A stretch of 64,000 bases of DNA from an uncultured Muribaculaceae bacterium. Lineage in GTDB: Bacteria; Bacteroidota; Bacteroidia; Bacteroidales; Muribaculaceae. The first letter of the stretch is position 1, and each line of letters starts with the position of its first letter. Made by a program: the position numbers and the translations under genes. Below, piece after piece: positions 45,696-55,241 of the stretch. The stretch is from NCBI GenBank assembly GCA_944320595.1, contig CALUIB010000009.1:49730-113729 (forward strand), given 5' to 3'. The notes under the pieces were generated by a model. It saw only the letters and a list, made by a program, of their open reading frames with translations. It had not been told where the DNA came from and did not search any database.

Positions 45696-48600
45696 ATGAG
45701 AAATCTATTGAAAGGAACTTTGCGCGCCGTGCTTATGGCAGTAGCGTGCGTGATGCTTTCGGCTGCCGGATATGCCCAGGCAAGCATTAGCGGTGTGGTC
45801 ACCGACGGGAGCACTTCCGAACCGTTGCCCGGCGTTGCAGTAATGGAACGCGGGACTAGCAATGCCGTGCTTACCGACCTTGATGGACGGTATAACTTGA
45901 AGGTTAAGGATGGAGCCTCGGTTGAGTTCCAATTCCTTGGCTACAAGAACCACGTGATTGAAAATGTGAAGGCCGGCACTTACAATGTGGCCATGGAAAC
46001 TGAAAGCGAAGTGCTCGACGACGTGATTGTGCTTGGTACGCGTATGTCGAAGAGCGACCTTACTGGTGCCATCGGCAGCCTGTCGGAGAAGCAATTGAAG
46101 GAGATACCTTCGTCGAGCTTTACGCAGTCGATGCAAGGCAAGGTGGCCGGTGTGTTTGTAAACAGCTCGGCTCGTCCTGGCGACGCTCCTACCATCAAGG
46201 TGCGTGGTACCAACTCCATCAACTACGGGCAAGACCCCATCTATGTAATCGACGGTATCGTGGTCGATGAGGGCTTGAACAACATCAACCCCGACGACAT
46301 CGCATCTATCGAAGTGCTTAAGGATGCCTCGTCGAAGGCCATCTACGGTTACCGCGCTGCCAACGGTGTTATCCTTGTCACCACCAAGAAGGGTCGCAAG
46401 GGTGAAGGCAAAATCACATACGATGGCTGGGTAGGTTTCCAGTCATACGATGAAGGCAACATGAAGATGCTCGGTTCGCGCGACCTCTTCAACTTGCGTT
46501 ACGACGCTTGGCTCAACCAATACCTCACAGCTAATCCAAATGCATCTGATGCCGATATACAGAATTATATCAACAACACTATCCTTGCATCGGGCGGTGC
46601 CAACACTGCTTTCTCGGAAGAGGAGCTTTACAACGGCCAGAACGACATAACTTCTGACTGGGTTGACCCCATCACTCGCACGGGTATCCAGCACAACCAT
46701 TCGCTGAGCTTCTCGGGCGGTACCGACAAGACTACTTACTACCTTGGCGTGTCTTACACTAACCAGCAGGGTATCATCATCAACTCGGATTACGAGCGTT
46801 TCTCAGGCAAAATCAACGTGGAACAGGAAGTTAAGCCCTGGTTGAAGATAGGTACCAACACTACACTGTCGCGTGCAGTCACCAATACTCAGGAGGACAA
46901 CCTCTACACCCGTTGCGTCACTGCCAACCCGATGCAGACCATCGATGACCGTGACTATATGTACTGGCGCGGCGGCCACGATTCAAGTGGCAACCCGCTT
47001 AAGCTGATGGATGTGCGCCGCGAGCAGATACACGACCGTGTGCTTTCGTCGAACTACATCAACGTGAACCCCATTGAGGGCTTGAACATTCGTACCACGT
47101 TCTCAATCGACTACCTCAACAAGAGCGACTTCACCTACCGCCCAATGACATCGGCCGAAGGTCCGCGCAACGACCGCGGCCAGGCAACCCAATGGCGCGG
47201 ACGCGCATTCTCTTGGCAATGGGATAACTCGGTTAGCTACGAGAAGGTGTTCAACAAGAAACATCGTATCTTCGCAATGGCTACTGCCAGCTTGACCAAG
47301 GACATGACCGATGCCACCAACGTGTCGGTATCGGGTTTCCCGAGCGACATCATGGGCTGGTACAATATAGCCGCCGGTGCCAACAAGGACAAGGCCAACT
47401 ACTCTTCGAGCTTTATCACGCAGACTGCTGTTTCGTTTGTTCAACGCGTGAACTATACCTACGACAACCGCTACCTGTTCACAGTGAGCTTGCGCCAAGA
47501 CGGTTCTTCGCGCTTTGCCAGTGGCAACCAGTGGGGCGTGTTCCCGTCGTTTTCGGCTGCTTGGAATATGTCGTCGGAAAAATTCCTTAACAATGTTGAC
47601 TGGCTCTCGATGCTGAAGTTGCGCTTGGGCTGGGGTCTCGTTGGTAACCAGGCAATTCCTGAATATGCCTACCTGTCGATTTACAACCCGACTTACTCGA
47701 ACGGCAACACCACATTCGTATCTGATGGCCGCCAAGGCAACCCCGACATCACTTGGGAAAAGCAGAACCAGTTCAACGTGGGTGTTGATGCATCAATCTT
47801 GAACGACCGCCTGTCGTTCAGCGCCGACTACTTCTATACCATCAACAGTGACTTGCTCATGCAGATGTCGTTGTCGCAAACCACCGGTTTCAACAACCGC
47901 ATCGCCAATGTGGCAAAACTTGAGAACCAAGGTGTGGAACTCTCGATTAACGCCAAGCTGCTGCAACGCGGCGACTGGACGTGGAACTTCTCGGCCAACA
48001 TCTCGCACGATAAGAACAAGGTTAAGGAACTCTACGATGGCTTGCAAGTGATATGGAGCGGCAACTCAATCACTTCGCGCGAAGGCAACCTCTTCGTTGG
48101 CGAACCGGTCAACACTTATCACTCGTTCAAGGCTCGCATTGCACAGCAATCGGATATTGAATACCTGAACTACATGAACGAGCGCAACGTGCCCGACGGC
48201 AATGGTGGTTACACCAACCACTTCGTGGGCGGCAAGGAAGTTCACCCTGGTGACCTTCTTCCCGAAGACCGCAACGGCGACGGCAAGATTACTTACGAGG
48301 ACGATATGTATATCATAGGCCGCAAGGACCCGAAGTTCTACGGTGGTTTCTCGACCGACGTGACTTGGAAGGATGTAACGCTGTCGGCTACGTTCAGCTA
48401 CTCGTATGGCGCACGTCGCTACTCAAGCATGTATGAAAGCACCATGAACCTTGGCGGCTGGGATTACTGCTCGCACGTTGACGCACTCGACCGCTGGACT
48501 CCGACCAACACCGATACCGATGTTCCACGTGCCTTCCGCGGTGCCGATGTTCAGCGTTTCAACATTGGTGAAACCGACTGGGTGCTGCTTGATGCCTCTT

Positions 48601-48797
48601 ACCTGCGCCTGTCGGCATTGACCCTGAGCTGGAACTTGCCCACCAAGTGGATAAGCCCCGTATGCCAGAACCTGCGCGTGTATGCAACTTGCAACAACCT
48701 GTTCACTTGGACTCCGTACAAGGGTTACGACCCCGAAACTGGTGAAGACTATCCGTCGGCCAAGATGTATGTGATAGGTGTTAATGCCACATTCTAA
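45696..48797 (+). CDS. susC: SusC/RagA-type TonB-dependent outer-membrane transporter
   Basis: 1033 residues from the ATG at 45696; the longer frame from 45645 starts inside the hairpin and adds no signal sequence. Signal peptide ends near GYA-Q. Residues 25-105 are the CarboxypepD_reg-like domain (ISGVVTDGSTSEPLPGVAVM). The TonB-box region DDVIVLGT and plug (GKVAGVFVNSSARPGDAP; YVIDGIVVDEG; IEVLKDASSKAIYG) follow, then the 22-strand barrel with the SusC C-terminal strand (YPSAKMYVIGVNATF). It imports oligosaccharides across the outer membrane, forming a pair with SusD, encoded 21 bases downstream. The symbol denotes the family type, not the starch protein itself. Confidence 0.96.
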   Translation: MRNLLKGTLRAVLMAVACVMLSAAGYAQASISGVVTDGSTSEPLPGVAVMERGTSNAVLTDLDGRYNLKVKDGASVEFQFLGYKNHVIENVKAGTYNVAMETESEVLDDVIVLGTRMSKSDLTGAIGSLSEKQLKEIPSSSFTQSMQGKVAGVFVNSSARPGDAPTIKVRGTNSINYGQDPIYVIDGIVVDEGLNNINPDDIASIEVLKDASSKAIYGYRAANGVILVTTKKGRKGEGKITYDGWVGFQSYDEGNMKMLGSRDLFNLRYDAWLNQYLTANPNASDADIQNYINNTILASGGANTAFSEEELYNGQNDITSDWVDPITRTGIQHNHSLSFSGGTDKTTYYLGVSYTNQQGIIINSDYERFSGKINVEQEVKPWLKIGTNTTLSRAVTNTQEDNLYTRCVTANPMQTIDDRDYMYWRGGHDSSGNPLKLMDVRREQIHDRVLSSNYINVNPIEGLNIRTTFSIDYLNKSDFTYRPMTSAEGPRNDRGQATQWRGRAFSWQWDNSVSYEKVFNKKHRIFAMATASLTKDMTDATNVSVSGFPSDIMGWYNIAAGANKDKANYSSSFITQTAVSFVQRVNYTYDNRYLFTVSLRQDGSSRFASGNQWGVFPSFSAAWNMSSEKFLNNVDWLSMLKLRLGWGLVGNQAIPEYAYLSIYNPTYSNGNTTFVSDGRQGNPDITWEKQNQFNVGVDASILNDRLSFSADYFYTINSDLLMQMSLSQTTGFNNRIANVAKLENQGVELSINAKLLQRGDWTWNFSANISHDKNKVKELYDGLQVIWSGNSITSREGNLFVGEPVNTYHSFKARIAQQSDIEYLNYMNERNVPDGNGGYTNHFVGGKEVHPGDLLPEDRNGDGKITYEDDMYIIGRKDPKFYGGFSTDVTWKDVTLSATFSYSYGARRYSSMYESTMNLGGWDYCSHVDALDRWTPTNTDTDVPRAFRGADVQRFNIGETDWVLLDASYLRLSALTLSWNLPTKWISPVCQNLRVYATCNNLFTWTPYKGYDPETGEDYPSAKMYVIGVNATF

Positions 48798-48818
48798 AAA
48801 ACAACTTTAAAAAGGAAT

Positions 48819-50510
48819 ATGATTATGAAAATCTTAAAATATGGAGCTATTGCCCTCGTGGGATTGATGTCGCTGAACTCTTGTGCCGACTTCCTTGACC
48901 AGCAACCGCAATCGAGCCTGTCGCAGGAGCAACTTTTTTCCGACACGAAAAACATGGAGTCATACGTTCAAGGACTCTATAAGCAATGGCGCGATATACA
49001 CAAGGAGCAGATTGACATTTACCTTGGTACCGACGAAGCCGCGCAGGGTGGTGTGCAGAACCGCGACAACCTTGACAAACGCCAGCTCGACATATATCAG
49101 GACATCACCACATCTAACAACGTGGTGCTCAATGCCTGGAACAAGCGTTATGCGGTGATAGCCGCTGCTGCAACATTGCTGCAAGAAAAGCAGCCGACGG
49201 TGGAGACTGCCGACAGCCTCACGCAAGTGTTTGTGGGCGATGCATCGTTCCTCCGCGCTGTGAACTATTTTGAACTCGTGATGCTCTTTGGCGACGTGCC
49301 TATCGTTGACTATCTTAATGTGAGCGACGGTGCCCGCCACCCGCGTAGCGAGGTGTATGCCCTCATGGAAAGCGACCTGAAACGTGCCATCGAGTACCTG
49401 CCCACTATGGAAGAGCAGACCGACAAGAGCCATGCCACTACTCGCTTGGCTTGGGCCATGCTTGGCAAACTGTATATGTATGCCGATGCCGACGTTCTGC
49501 GTGAAGATGGCTCATCTTGGCGCGACTATGCCAAGGCTGCCAAGGCTTTCAAGCAAGTAATCGACGAGTCGGGCGTGGGTTCTACGCTGCCTGGCACTGT
49601 CGATGAGATTTTCGGCAACACCAAGGATCTCGATAATCCCACCATTCCTGCCTACGGCGACGGTGCCGAGGGTACTGCAAATGTGGAACGCGAATGGGTG
49701 TATGCCTTCCGTTTTGGCCATGCCAATGGCGACGAAAACAGCATTCAGTGGGCAATGGGTAGCCGTGCCGTGTCGATTATGTCAACCACCGGCGAGGCAA
49801 TGTGTTTCTGGGCCGGTTTCGACGGTATGCTCCCGAGTGACTATTGCTGGAAGTTCAAGGAAGATGGTGGCGTATGGGAGAAAGGTGATGCACGTCGTTT
49901 CGTTGCATTCCGTGGCATAAACGAGAATGACAGCGAGATGAACCCTGCCGAGTTCAACGACCCGCGCAACGGTTGGACTGCCCAGCTTATAGGTTACTGC
50001 TTTGGCGACGAGCTTGACCCGCACACATGCAAGTTTGAAGACCCATACGTTGAGGAGATAGGCATGAACACTTACCAAAGCGGTCGCGCTGTGCCGTTCA
50101 TCCGCTTGGGCGACATCTTCCTCAACTATGCCGAATGTCTGTATCGCACCGAGGGTGTGTCGGCCGCACTGCCTTACTTCAACGCTACTCGAATCCGTGC
50201 CTTGGGCCGTCGTGGTGCATTGCAGGCATCGGCCATCTCCGACGAAACTGCTTTCATGCACGAGATGATGGACGAGCGTATGCGCGAGCTTAACTTTGAG
50301 GGTTGGCGCAAATTCGACCTTATCCGCACTGGTTTATTGACTGGCAACGACCGCAATGGTGTGCCCATCATGCAACGCAATAAGAACTTTGCTGACTTCG
50401 GCGTGGGAACTGTCAACCCCAACTACCGTTATTGGCCTATACCTCTCGACGAAATCAACAAGAACACCGATTTGCAAGCGCAATCCAATAAGCAGAACCC
50501 TGGATACTAA
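48819..50510 (+). CDS. susD: SusD/RagB-type surface glycan-binding lipoprotein
   Basis: 563 residues from 48819; 48825 is an equally good start. Lipobox LMSLNSC (Cys near 22), then FLDQQPQSSLSQEQLFSD, the usual SusD opening. The helical TPR scaffold is present (FLRAVNYFELVMLFGDVPIV; RLAWAMLGKLYMYADA) and the C-terminal conserved parts IRLGDIFLNYAECLYR, ERMRELNFEGWRKFDLIRTG and RYWPIPLDEINKN are intact. It caps the SusC barrel and captures the oligosaccharide. No SusE/SusF-like gene follows. A gap of 162 bases with AT-rich repeats precedes the first alpha-galactosidase-type gene. Confidence 0.96.
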   Translation: MIMKILKYGAIALVGLMSLNSCADFLDQQPQSSLSQEQLFSDTKNMESYVQGLYKQWRDIHKEQIDIYLGTDEAAQGGVQNRDNLDKRQLDIYQDITTSNNVVLNAWNKRYAVIAAAATLLQEKQPTVETADSLTQVFVGDASFLRAVNYFELVMLFGDVPIVDYLNVSDGARHPRSEVYALMESDLKRAIEYLPTMEEQTDKSHATTRLAWAMLGKLYMYADADVLREDGSSWRDYAKAAKAFKQVIDESGVGSTLPGTVDEIFGNTKDLDNPTIPAYGDGAEGTANVEREWVYAFRFGHANGDENSIQWAMGSRAVSIMSTTGEAMCFWAGFDGMLPSDYCWKFKEDGGVWEKGDARRFVAFRGINENDSEMNPAEFNDPRNGWTAQLIGYCFGDELDPHTCKFEDPYVEEIGMNTYQSGRAVPFIRLGDIFLNYAECLYRTEGVSAALPYFNATRIRALGRRGALQASAISDETAFMHEMMDERMRELNFEGWRKFDLIRTGLLTGNDRNGVPIMQRNKNFADFGVGTVNPNYRYWPIPLDEINKNTDLQAQSNKQNPGY

Positions 50511-50672
50511 TCAATTGGCGATTGATAATTAACAATTGACAATTATAGTTTAACTGCTATTCATCTTCATTCATTGACAGTTGGCAATCGATGGTTGACA
50601 ATCAAGGTTATCCATTGTCAATTATCCATTGTCGGCTGTCAATTTTTTAACCTTTAATTATCATTTTTTCGT
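50511..50672. repeat. AT-rich short-word repeat between susD and the galactosidase modules
   Basis: The words are GATTGATAATTAACAATTGA and inverted relatives (CCATTGTCAATTATCCATTG) arranged head to head. They match the array at 23300-23470. It could be a processing or partial termination site that sets a step in expression after susD; that is inference. Confidence 0.55.
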
Positions 50673-53015
50673 ATGGACAAGAAATTACTGTTAAGCCTTG
50701 GCGCAGCTTTCATTACCGGCGTTGCTGCCAGTGCTGCCGACAGCTTTGAATGTGGGCAGTGGACTGTAAGCATCGACCCCGAGACCAAGGCAATGGATAT
50801 AACCCACGGCGAAATAACGCTGCTCAAGCAGGGTTACGCGCAATACAAGAACGCCGAGGGGGCAACTATAAAAAGTACCAGTGCCGCAAGCGTTAGCGTG
50901 TCGGCGGGCGAGGCCGTGAGCGACCTCTTCGGGCAGGGTACCAAATATACCGTCAGCTATGACATGGCCGACGGTGCCGACATCGAGCAGGCTTTTTACG
51001 CCTACGACAGCCACCCCGAGTATTTCCTTACCGAGGTGACAATTAAATCGGAAACAGAGACAAAAACTAACTATATATCACCCCTTACCACCGAAACTGC
51101 ATCATCGGTATTGCCCGAAGATGGCACTAACCGCTGGCTGTCGGTGCCTTTTAGCAACGACAACTTTACTCGCTACAAAACGCCCGAAGTGAATGGCAAC
51201 CTGTCGTCGTATTACGTGGCGGCAATTTACGACGGTGTGTCGCGCAATGGTTATGTGATAGGCGCAGTTGATTTCGACACGTGGAAATTCGTTGTTCGCG
51301 CCGAGGGTGCACGCGGCTACGGCCTGCGCAGCCTTGAGACGGCTTGCGGCTGTGTTACTCCCGACGACTTGCGTGCCAACGTGGCTATGCAGCACGGCAG
51401 CATTGTTGGCAAGGAATTGAAATCGTCGCGCATACTTGTGGGCTACTTCGATGATTGGCGACGCGGTATGGAGACGTATGCCGACGCAGTGGCTACCGTC
51501 ACGCCGGAACGCGAGAATATCACGGGCAAATCGTTCTTTGGCTGGAACAGCTGGGCGGTGTTGCAAACCGATGTGAACTATCAGGGGGTACTCGATGTTA
51601 TCGACTTCTTCAAGAATGAGGCCACGGAGTACCGCGACAACGAAGATGCAGTGTATGTGGTGCTTGACTCGTGGTGGAACGACAACATCAAGCCTGGCGA
51701 ATTGAAAGATATCACACGGCAGGCGGTGAGGAGCGGTTTTAAGAGCGGTATCTATAACACCCCCTTCAGCGATTGGAACGGCTATGACGGCATCTCTTAT
51801 GACGACCCGGCATGGGGCAGCGGCAAGGTGAACGGCTCGGATTGTACTTATAAAGATATAATACTTACATATAATGGCAAGCCCATAAGGCTCGACAACG
51901 GCTGGGCTCTTGACCCTACCCACCCGGGCACTAAGGCATTGGCAAAATACAATATCGACCAGTTCAAGTCGTGGGGTTACAAATATGTAAAGCTCGACTT
52001 CTTGTGCAATGGCATAGTCGAGGCCGACAAGTGGTATAATCCCGATGTGCACACAGGTATGCAAGCCTATAACGAGGGCATGAAATTCATAGCCGATTAC
52101 TGTGGCGAAGATGTTTTCATTGATTACTCGATTGCGCCAACGCTGCCTGCCCAGTATGCCAACGCTCGCCGCATAAGCTGCGATGCGTGGGGTGACATAA
52201 GCAACAGCGAAATGGTGCTTAACTGCATGGCCTACGGCTGGTGGCTCGACCGCCTGTATAACTTCAACGATGGCGACCATGCAGTGTTTGAGAATTACTC
52301 GGAGGGTGAAAACCGTGTGCGCATGACATCGGAGATAATGAACAGTTATGTGCTGCTTGGCGACAACTTCAGCCTCAGTGGTCGCAAGCCTGGCACCCAG
52401 GCCATACGCGACCAAGCCCTTAAAGTGATAAACAATCCTGAAATCAATGAAATAGCACGTACCTGTGGTGGAACTTTCTGGCCGGTGTATGGTTATAGTT
52501 CTCAGACGGGTGCCGGAGAAAAATACATGATGTTTGATGCAGGTTCGGTGCTTTACCTTGCCGCAATCAACTATGGCGGCAGCGAGATGAGCGGTGCCAT
52601 ACCTATGGCCGACCTTGGAATAGAATCGACTGGCGACGTGCTTGCTATTAAGGAATTGTGGGGTGGCGAAAGCTACGAGCTTAACAGCGAGGGCGAACTG
52701 GAATTTACTGTTCCTGCCAAAGATGTGTTGATGTTCAAGTTTGACAAGGTAGCCGGAATAGGTGAAATTGTCACCACTGGAGAGGACGACGGCGGCTTGC
52801 AAGTGGGCAAGCAGGGCGACATTATCTATATGTCGGCGGCTCACGGCTTGCAGTCGGCGGCCATCTACAGCCTCGATGGCAGCATGGTACAGGCTTGCAG
52901 CTATGACGGAGAGGCTGCAGCCGAGCTTGACCTTGGCGGCATGGCACGTGGCGTGTATGTGGTGCGTGTAGCCGATGAGGCAGGTAATGTACGTAGTGTG
53001 AAATTCATCAAATAA
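50673..53015 (+). CDS. Clan GH-D (GH27/GH36-related) glycosidase A1 with sorting-like C-terminus
   Basis: 780 residues, signal peptide ending near ASA-A. Residues 20-280 are a beta-rich N-terminal domain; the TIM barrel starts at FFGWNSWAVL, like GH27/GH36. The predicted nucleophile is Asp442 (KYVKLDFLCNG) and acid/base Asp504 (ISCDAWGD). A beta domain closes the core near residue 690, and the last 75 residues are a T9SS-like sorting domain (AAIYSLDGSMVQAC ... ARGVYVVRVADEAG). The barrel text is not close enough to standard GH27 or GH36 for me to assign one family; alpha-galactosidase-type activity is likely. It is the first of two [A+B] modules: the GH36 gene starts at the next base after its stop. 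Confidence 0.82.
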   Translation: MDKKLLLSLGAAFITGVAASAADSFECGQWTVSIDPETKAMDITHGEITLLKQGYAQYKNAEGATIKSTSAASVSVSAGEAVSDLFGQGTKYTVSYDMADGADIEQAFYAYDSHPEYFLTEVTIKSETETKTNYISPLTTETASSVLPEDGTNRWLSVPFSNDNFTRYKTPEVNGNLSSYYVAAIYDGVSRNGYVIGAVDFDTWKFVVRAEGARGYGLRSLETACGCVTPDDLRANVAMQHGSIVGKELKSSRILVGYFDDWRRGMETYADAVATVTPERENITGKSFFGWNSWAVLQTDVNYQGVLDVIDFFKNEATEYRDNEDAVYVVLDSWWNDNIKPGELKDITRQAVRSGFKSGIYNTPFSDWNGYDGISYDDPAWGSGKVNGSDCTYKDIILTYNGKPIRLDNGWALDPTHPGTKALAKYNIDQFKSWGYKYVKLDFLCNGIVEADKWYNPDVHTGMQAYNEGMKFIADYCGEDVFIDYSIAPTLPAQYANARRISCDAWGDISNSEMVLNCMAYGWWLDRLYNFNDGDHAVFENYSEGENRVRMTSEIMNSYVLLGDNFSLSGRKPGTQAIRDQALKVINNPEINEIARTCGGTFWPVYGYSSQTGAGEKYMMFDAGSVLYLAAINYGGSEMSGAIPMADLGIESTGDVLAIKELWGGESYELNSEGELEFTVPAKDVLMFKFDKVAGIGEIVTTGEDDGGLQVGKQGDIIYMSAAHGLQSAAIYSLDGSMVQACSYDGEAAAELDLGGMARGVYVVRVADEAGNVRSVKFIK

Positions 53016-55223
53016 ATGAGTATGAGCATGAAAATCAACAAGAAATTGACAATATTTGCCATGATAGGCTCGGCATTGGTGGCCAATGCCGCACAAATAA
53101 AGGTGGAAACAGGCGACGTGAGCCTTATCATGGACGGCGAACCAGGCAGTGCGCTCAACTTGCTTTACTTTGGCGAGAAATTGGCAAACACTTCGGAGTT
53201 TGCCTATGCATGGCACATCACACAGCCCGACACGCAAGACGAGTATGGCCGTGAACTTTACCCGGCCTACGGGGGGCGTTTCTTCTTGAACCCGGCATTG
53301 AAGTTGACTCATGCCGACGGTGTCATGACCACCCAGCTCGTTTATCGCTCGCATGAGCAGAAAGTGATTGACGACAATCTCACTGAAACAGTGGTGCATC
53401 TACAGGACAAGTTGTATGATGCACGTGTGGACTTGCACTTTGTGGCATATAAAGATGAAGATGTAATAACGCAGTCGGTGGTATTTTCGCATGGCGAAAA
53501 AGGTGATGTGACGGTCGAGAATATAGCGTCGTCATACATCACGCTAAAGGCAGCCGACTATTACCTCACCCATTTCCACGGCACTTGGGCCAGGGAGATG
53601 CAGCTCACCGAGGAGCGCCTTACTCCTGGCGTGAAGGTTGTGGAATCGAAGAAAGGGGTGCGCACGGCGCAATCCGACAACTCGGCGTTCCTTGTGTCGC
53701 TCGACGGCCCGACCCGTGAATATAGCGGCGAGGTGTATGCCGGTGCATTGGCATGGACAGGCAATTACAAGATGCAGTTCGAGGTTGACGAGGCCGGACT
53801 GCTGCACATAAGTGGTGGCATCAACCCGTTTGCCTCGGCCATATCGCTTGCCGCAGGCGAGGAATTTGTCACTCCCGAGATGGTGCTAACTTACAGCAAC
53901 GAGGGTCGCAGCGAGATAACCCACAACCTGCACGATTGGGCTCGCCGTTACAATTTGGCGCATGGCGACGAGGTTCGCCCTGTGGTGCTTAACAGCTGGG
54001 AAGGCGCATACTTCGACTTTGATGAGAAGGTGATTACCGACATGATTGACGATGCTGCCGCATTTGGCGTGGAGATGTTTGTACTCGACGACGGTTGGTT
54101 TGGCAACGAGTTCCCACGCAACGGTGACAATGCCGGCTTAGGCGACTGGCAGGTGAACAAGAAGAAACTTCCACACGGAATAGGTTACCTTGCCGACTAT
54201 GCAGTAAGCAAGGGGATGAAGTTCGGTATATGGATAGAACCGGAAATGGTGAACCCCGACAGTAAACTTGCTCGCCGCCATCCCGAGTGGATAGTGCAAA
54301 GTGGCAAGCGCGACTTGCTGCCCATGCGCAACCAGCACCTGCTTGACTTGTCTAATCCTGAAGTGCAAGATTTCGTGTTCGAGACATTCGACAATGTGCT
54401 GAAGATGTCGCCCAATATTTCCTACGTGAAATGGGATGCCAACCGCCATGCCGACAATGTGGGTTCGACCTACCTTGCCGCCGACGAGCAGAGCCGTTTT
54501 TGGTATGACTACATACGTGGGCTGTATAGCGTGTATGAGCGCATACGTGCCAAGTACCCCGATGTACTGATACAATTGTGCTCGTCGGGCGGAGGCCGTG
54601 TGGACTTTGGCGCACTCAAGTACCACGACGAGTTTTGGGCAAGCGACAACACCAACGCCCTCGACCGCCTGTGCATACAGTATAGCGAAAACATCTTCTT
54701 CCCAGCAATGGCCACTGCCGCCCACGTATCTACCAGCCCCAACCACCAGACTGGCATGATGCTGCCGCTCAAGTTCCGTTTCGACGTGGCCATGATGGGT
54801 CGCCTGGGCATGGAGTTGCAGCCAAAGCAGCTTGTGGGCGACGAACGAGAGTTTGCGTTCAACGCCGTGAAACTTTACAAGGAGCTGCGCCCGGTGATAC
54901 AGCTTGGCGACCTTTACCGCATAGATTCGCCATACGATGGCGACGGGTATTGCTCCGACGTGTATGTGTCGAAGGATCGCAGCGAGGCTGTGGTGTTTGC
55001 GTTCAGCACCACTTACCACAACCGCACCCAGTCATACGACATAAAGCTACACGGCCTTGACCCAGCCAAGAATTACCTGCTGCGCGAGGTAAATACCACT
55101 GGCGGCAGCTGGTATCCGGGCAATGGCAAGGTGTATAGCGGCGAATTCTTGATGAAAGCAGGGCTGTCGCTGCCCATTGGTGGCGCGTTCACGAGCATGG
55201 TATTGCATTTGACCGAACAATAA
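53016..55223 (+). CDS. GH36 alpha-galactosidase B1
   Basis: 735 residues. The ATG follows the upstream stop codon directly; ATGs at 53022 and 53028 are also in frame, and the last gives the best signal peptide (MKINKKLTIF ... NA-A). This is a complete GH36: N-terminal beta supersandwich, barrel with LNSWEGAYFDFDE, VLDDGWFG, GLGDWQVNKKKLPHG and FGIWIEPEMVNPDS, nucleophile Asp474 (YVKWDANR), LCSSGGGRVDFG and acid/base Asp544 (WASDNTNA). GH36 enzymes remove terminal alpha-galactose with retention. Close spacing to A1 and to A2 (18 bases) shows one operon. The export signal predicts the periplasm. Confidence 0.95.
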   Translation: MSMSMKINKKLTIFAMIGSALVANAAQIKVETGDVSLIMDGEPGSALNLLYFGEKLANTSEFAYAWHITQPDTQDEYGRELYPAYGGRFFLNPALKLTHADGVMTTQLVYRSHEQKVIDDNLTETVVHLQDKLYDARVDLHFVAYKDEDVITQSVVFSHGEKGDVTVENIASSYITLKAADYYLTHFHGTWAREMQLTEERLTPGVKVVESKKGVRTAQSDNSAFLVSLDGPTREYSGEVYAGALAWTGNYKMQFEVDEAGLLHISGGINPFASAISLAAGEEFVTPEMVLTYSNEGRSEITHNLHDWARRYNLAHGDEVRPVVLNSWEGAYFDFDEKVITDMIDDAAAFGVEMFVLDDGWFGNEFPRNGDNAGLGDWQVNKKKLPHGIGYLADYAVSKGMKFGIWIEPEMVNPDSKLARRHPEWIVQSGKRDLLPMRNQHLLDLSNPEVQDFVFETFDNVLKMSPNISYVKWDANRHADNVGSTYLAADEQSRFWYDYIRGLYSVYERIRAKYPDVLIQLCSSGGGRVDFGALKYHDEFWASDNTNALDRLCIQYSENIFFPAMATAAHVSTSPNHQTGMMLPLKFRFDVAMMGRLGMELQPKQLVGDEREFAFNAVKLYKELRPVIQLGDLYRIDSPYDGDGYCSDVYVSKDRSEAVVFAFSTTYHNRTQSYDIKLHGLDPAKNYLLREVNTTGGSWYPGNGKVYSGEFLMKAGLSLPIGGAFTSMVLHLTEQ

Positions 55224-55241
55224 CGACTTAAAAACTTATAT

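Noticed and set aside
51102..53399. 765-codon minus-strand open frame
   Set aside because: It lies antisense to the A1 glycosidase gene, which has clear family motifs; the translation is rich in His, Cys and Arg with no domain. It is a codon-bias shadow.
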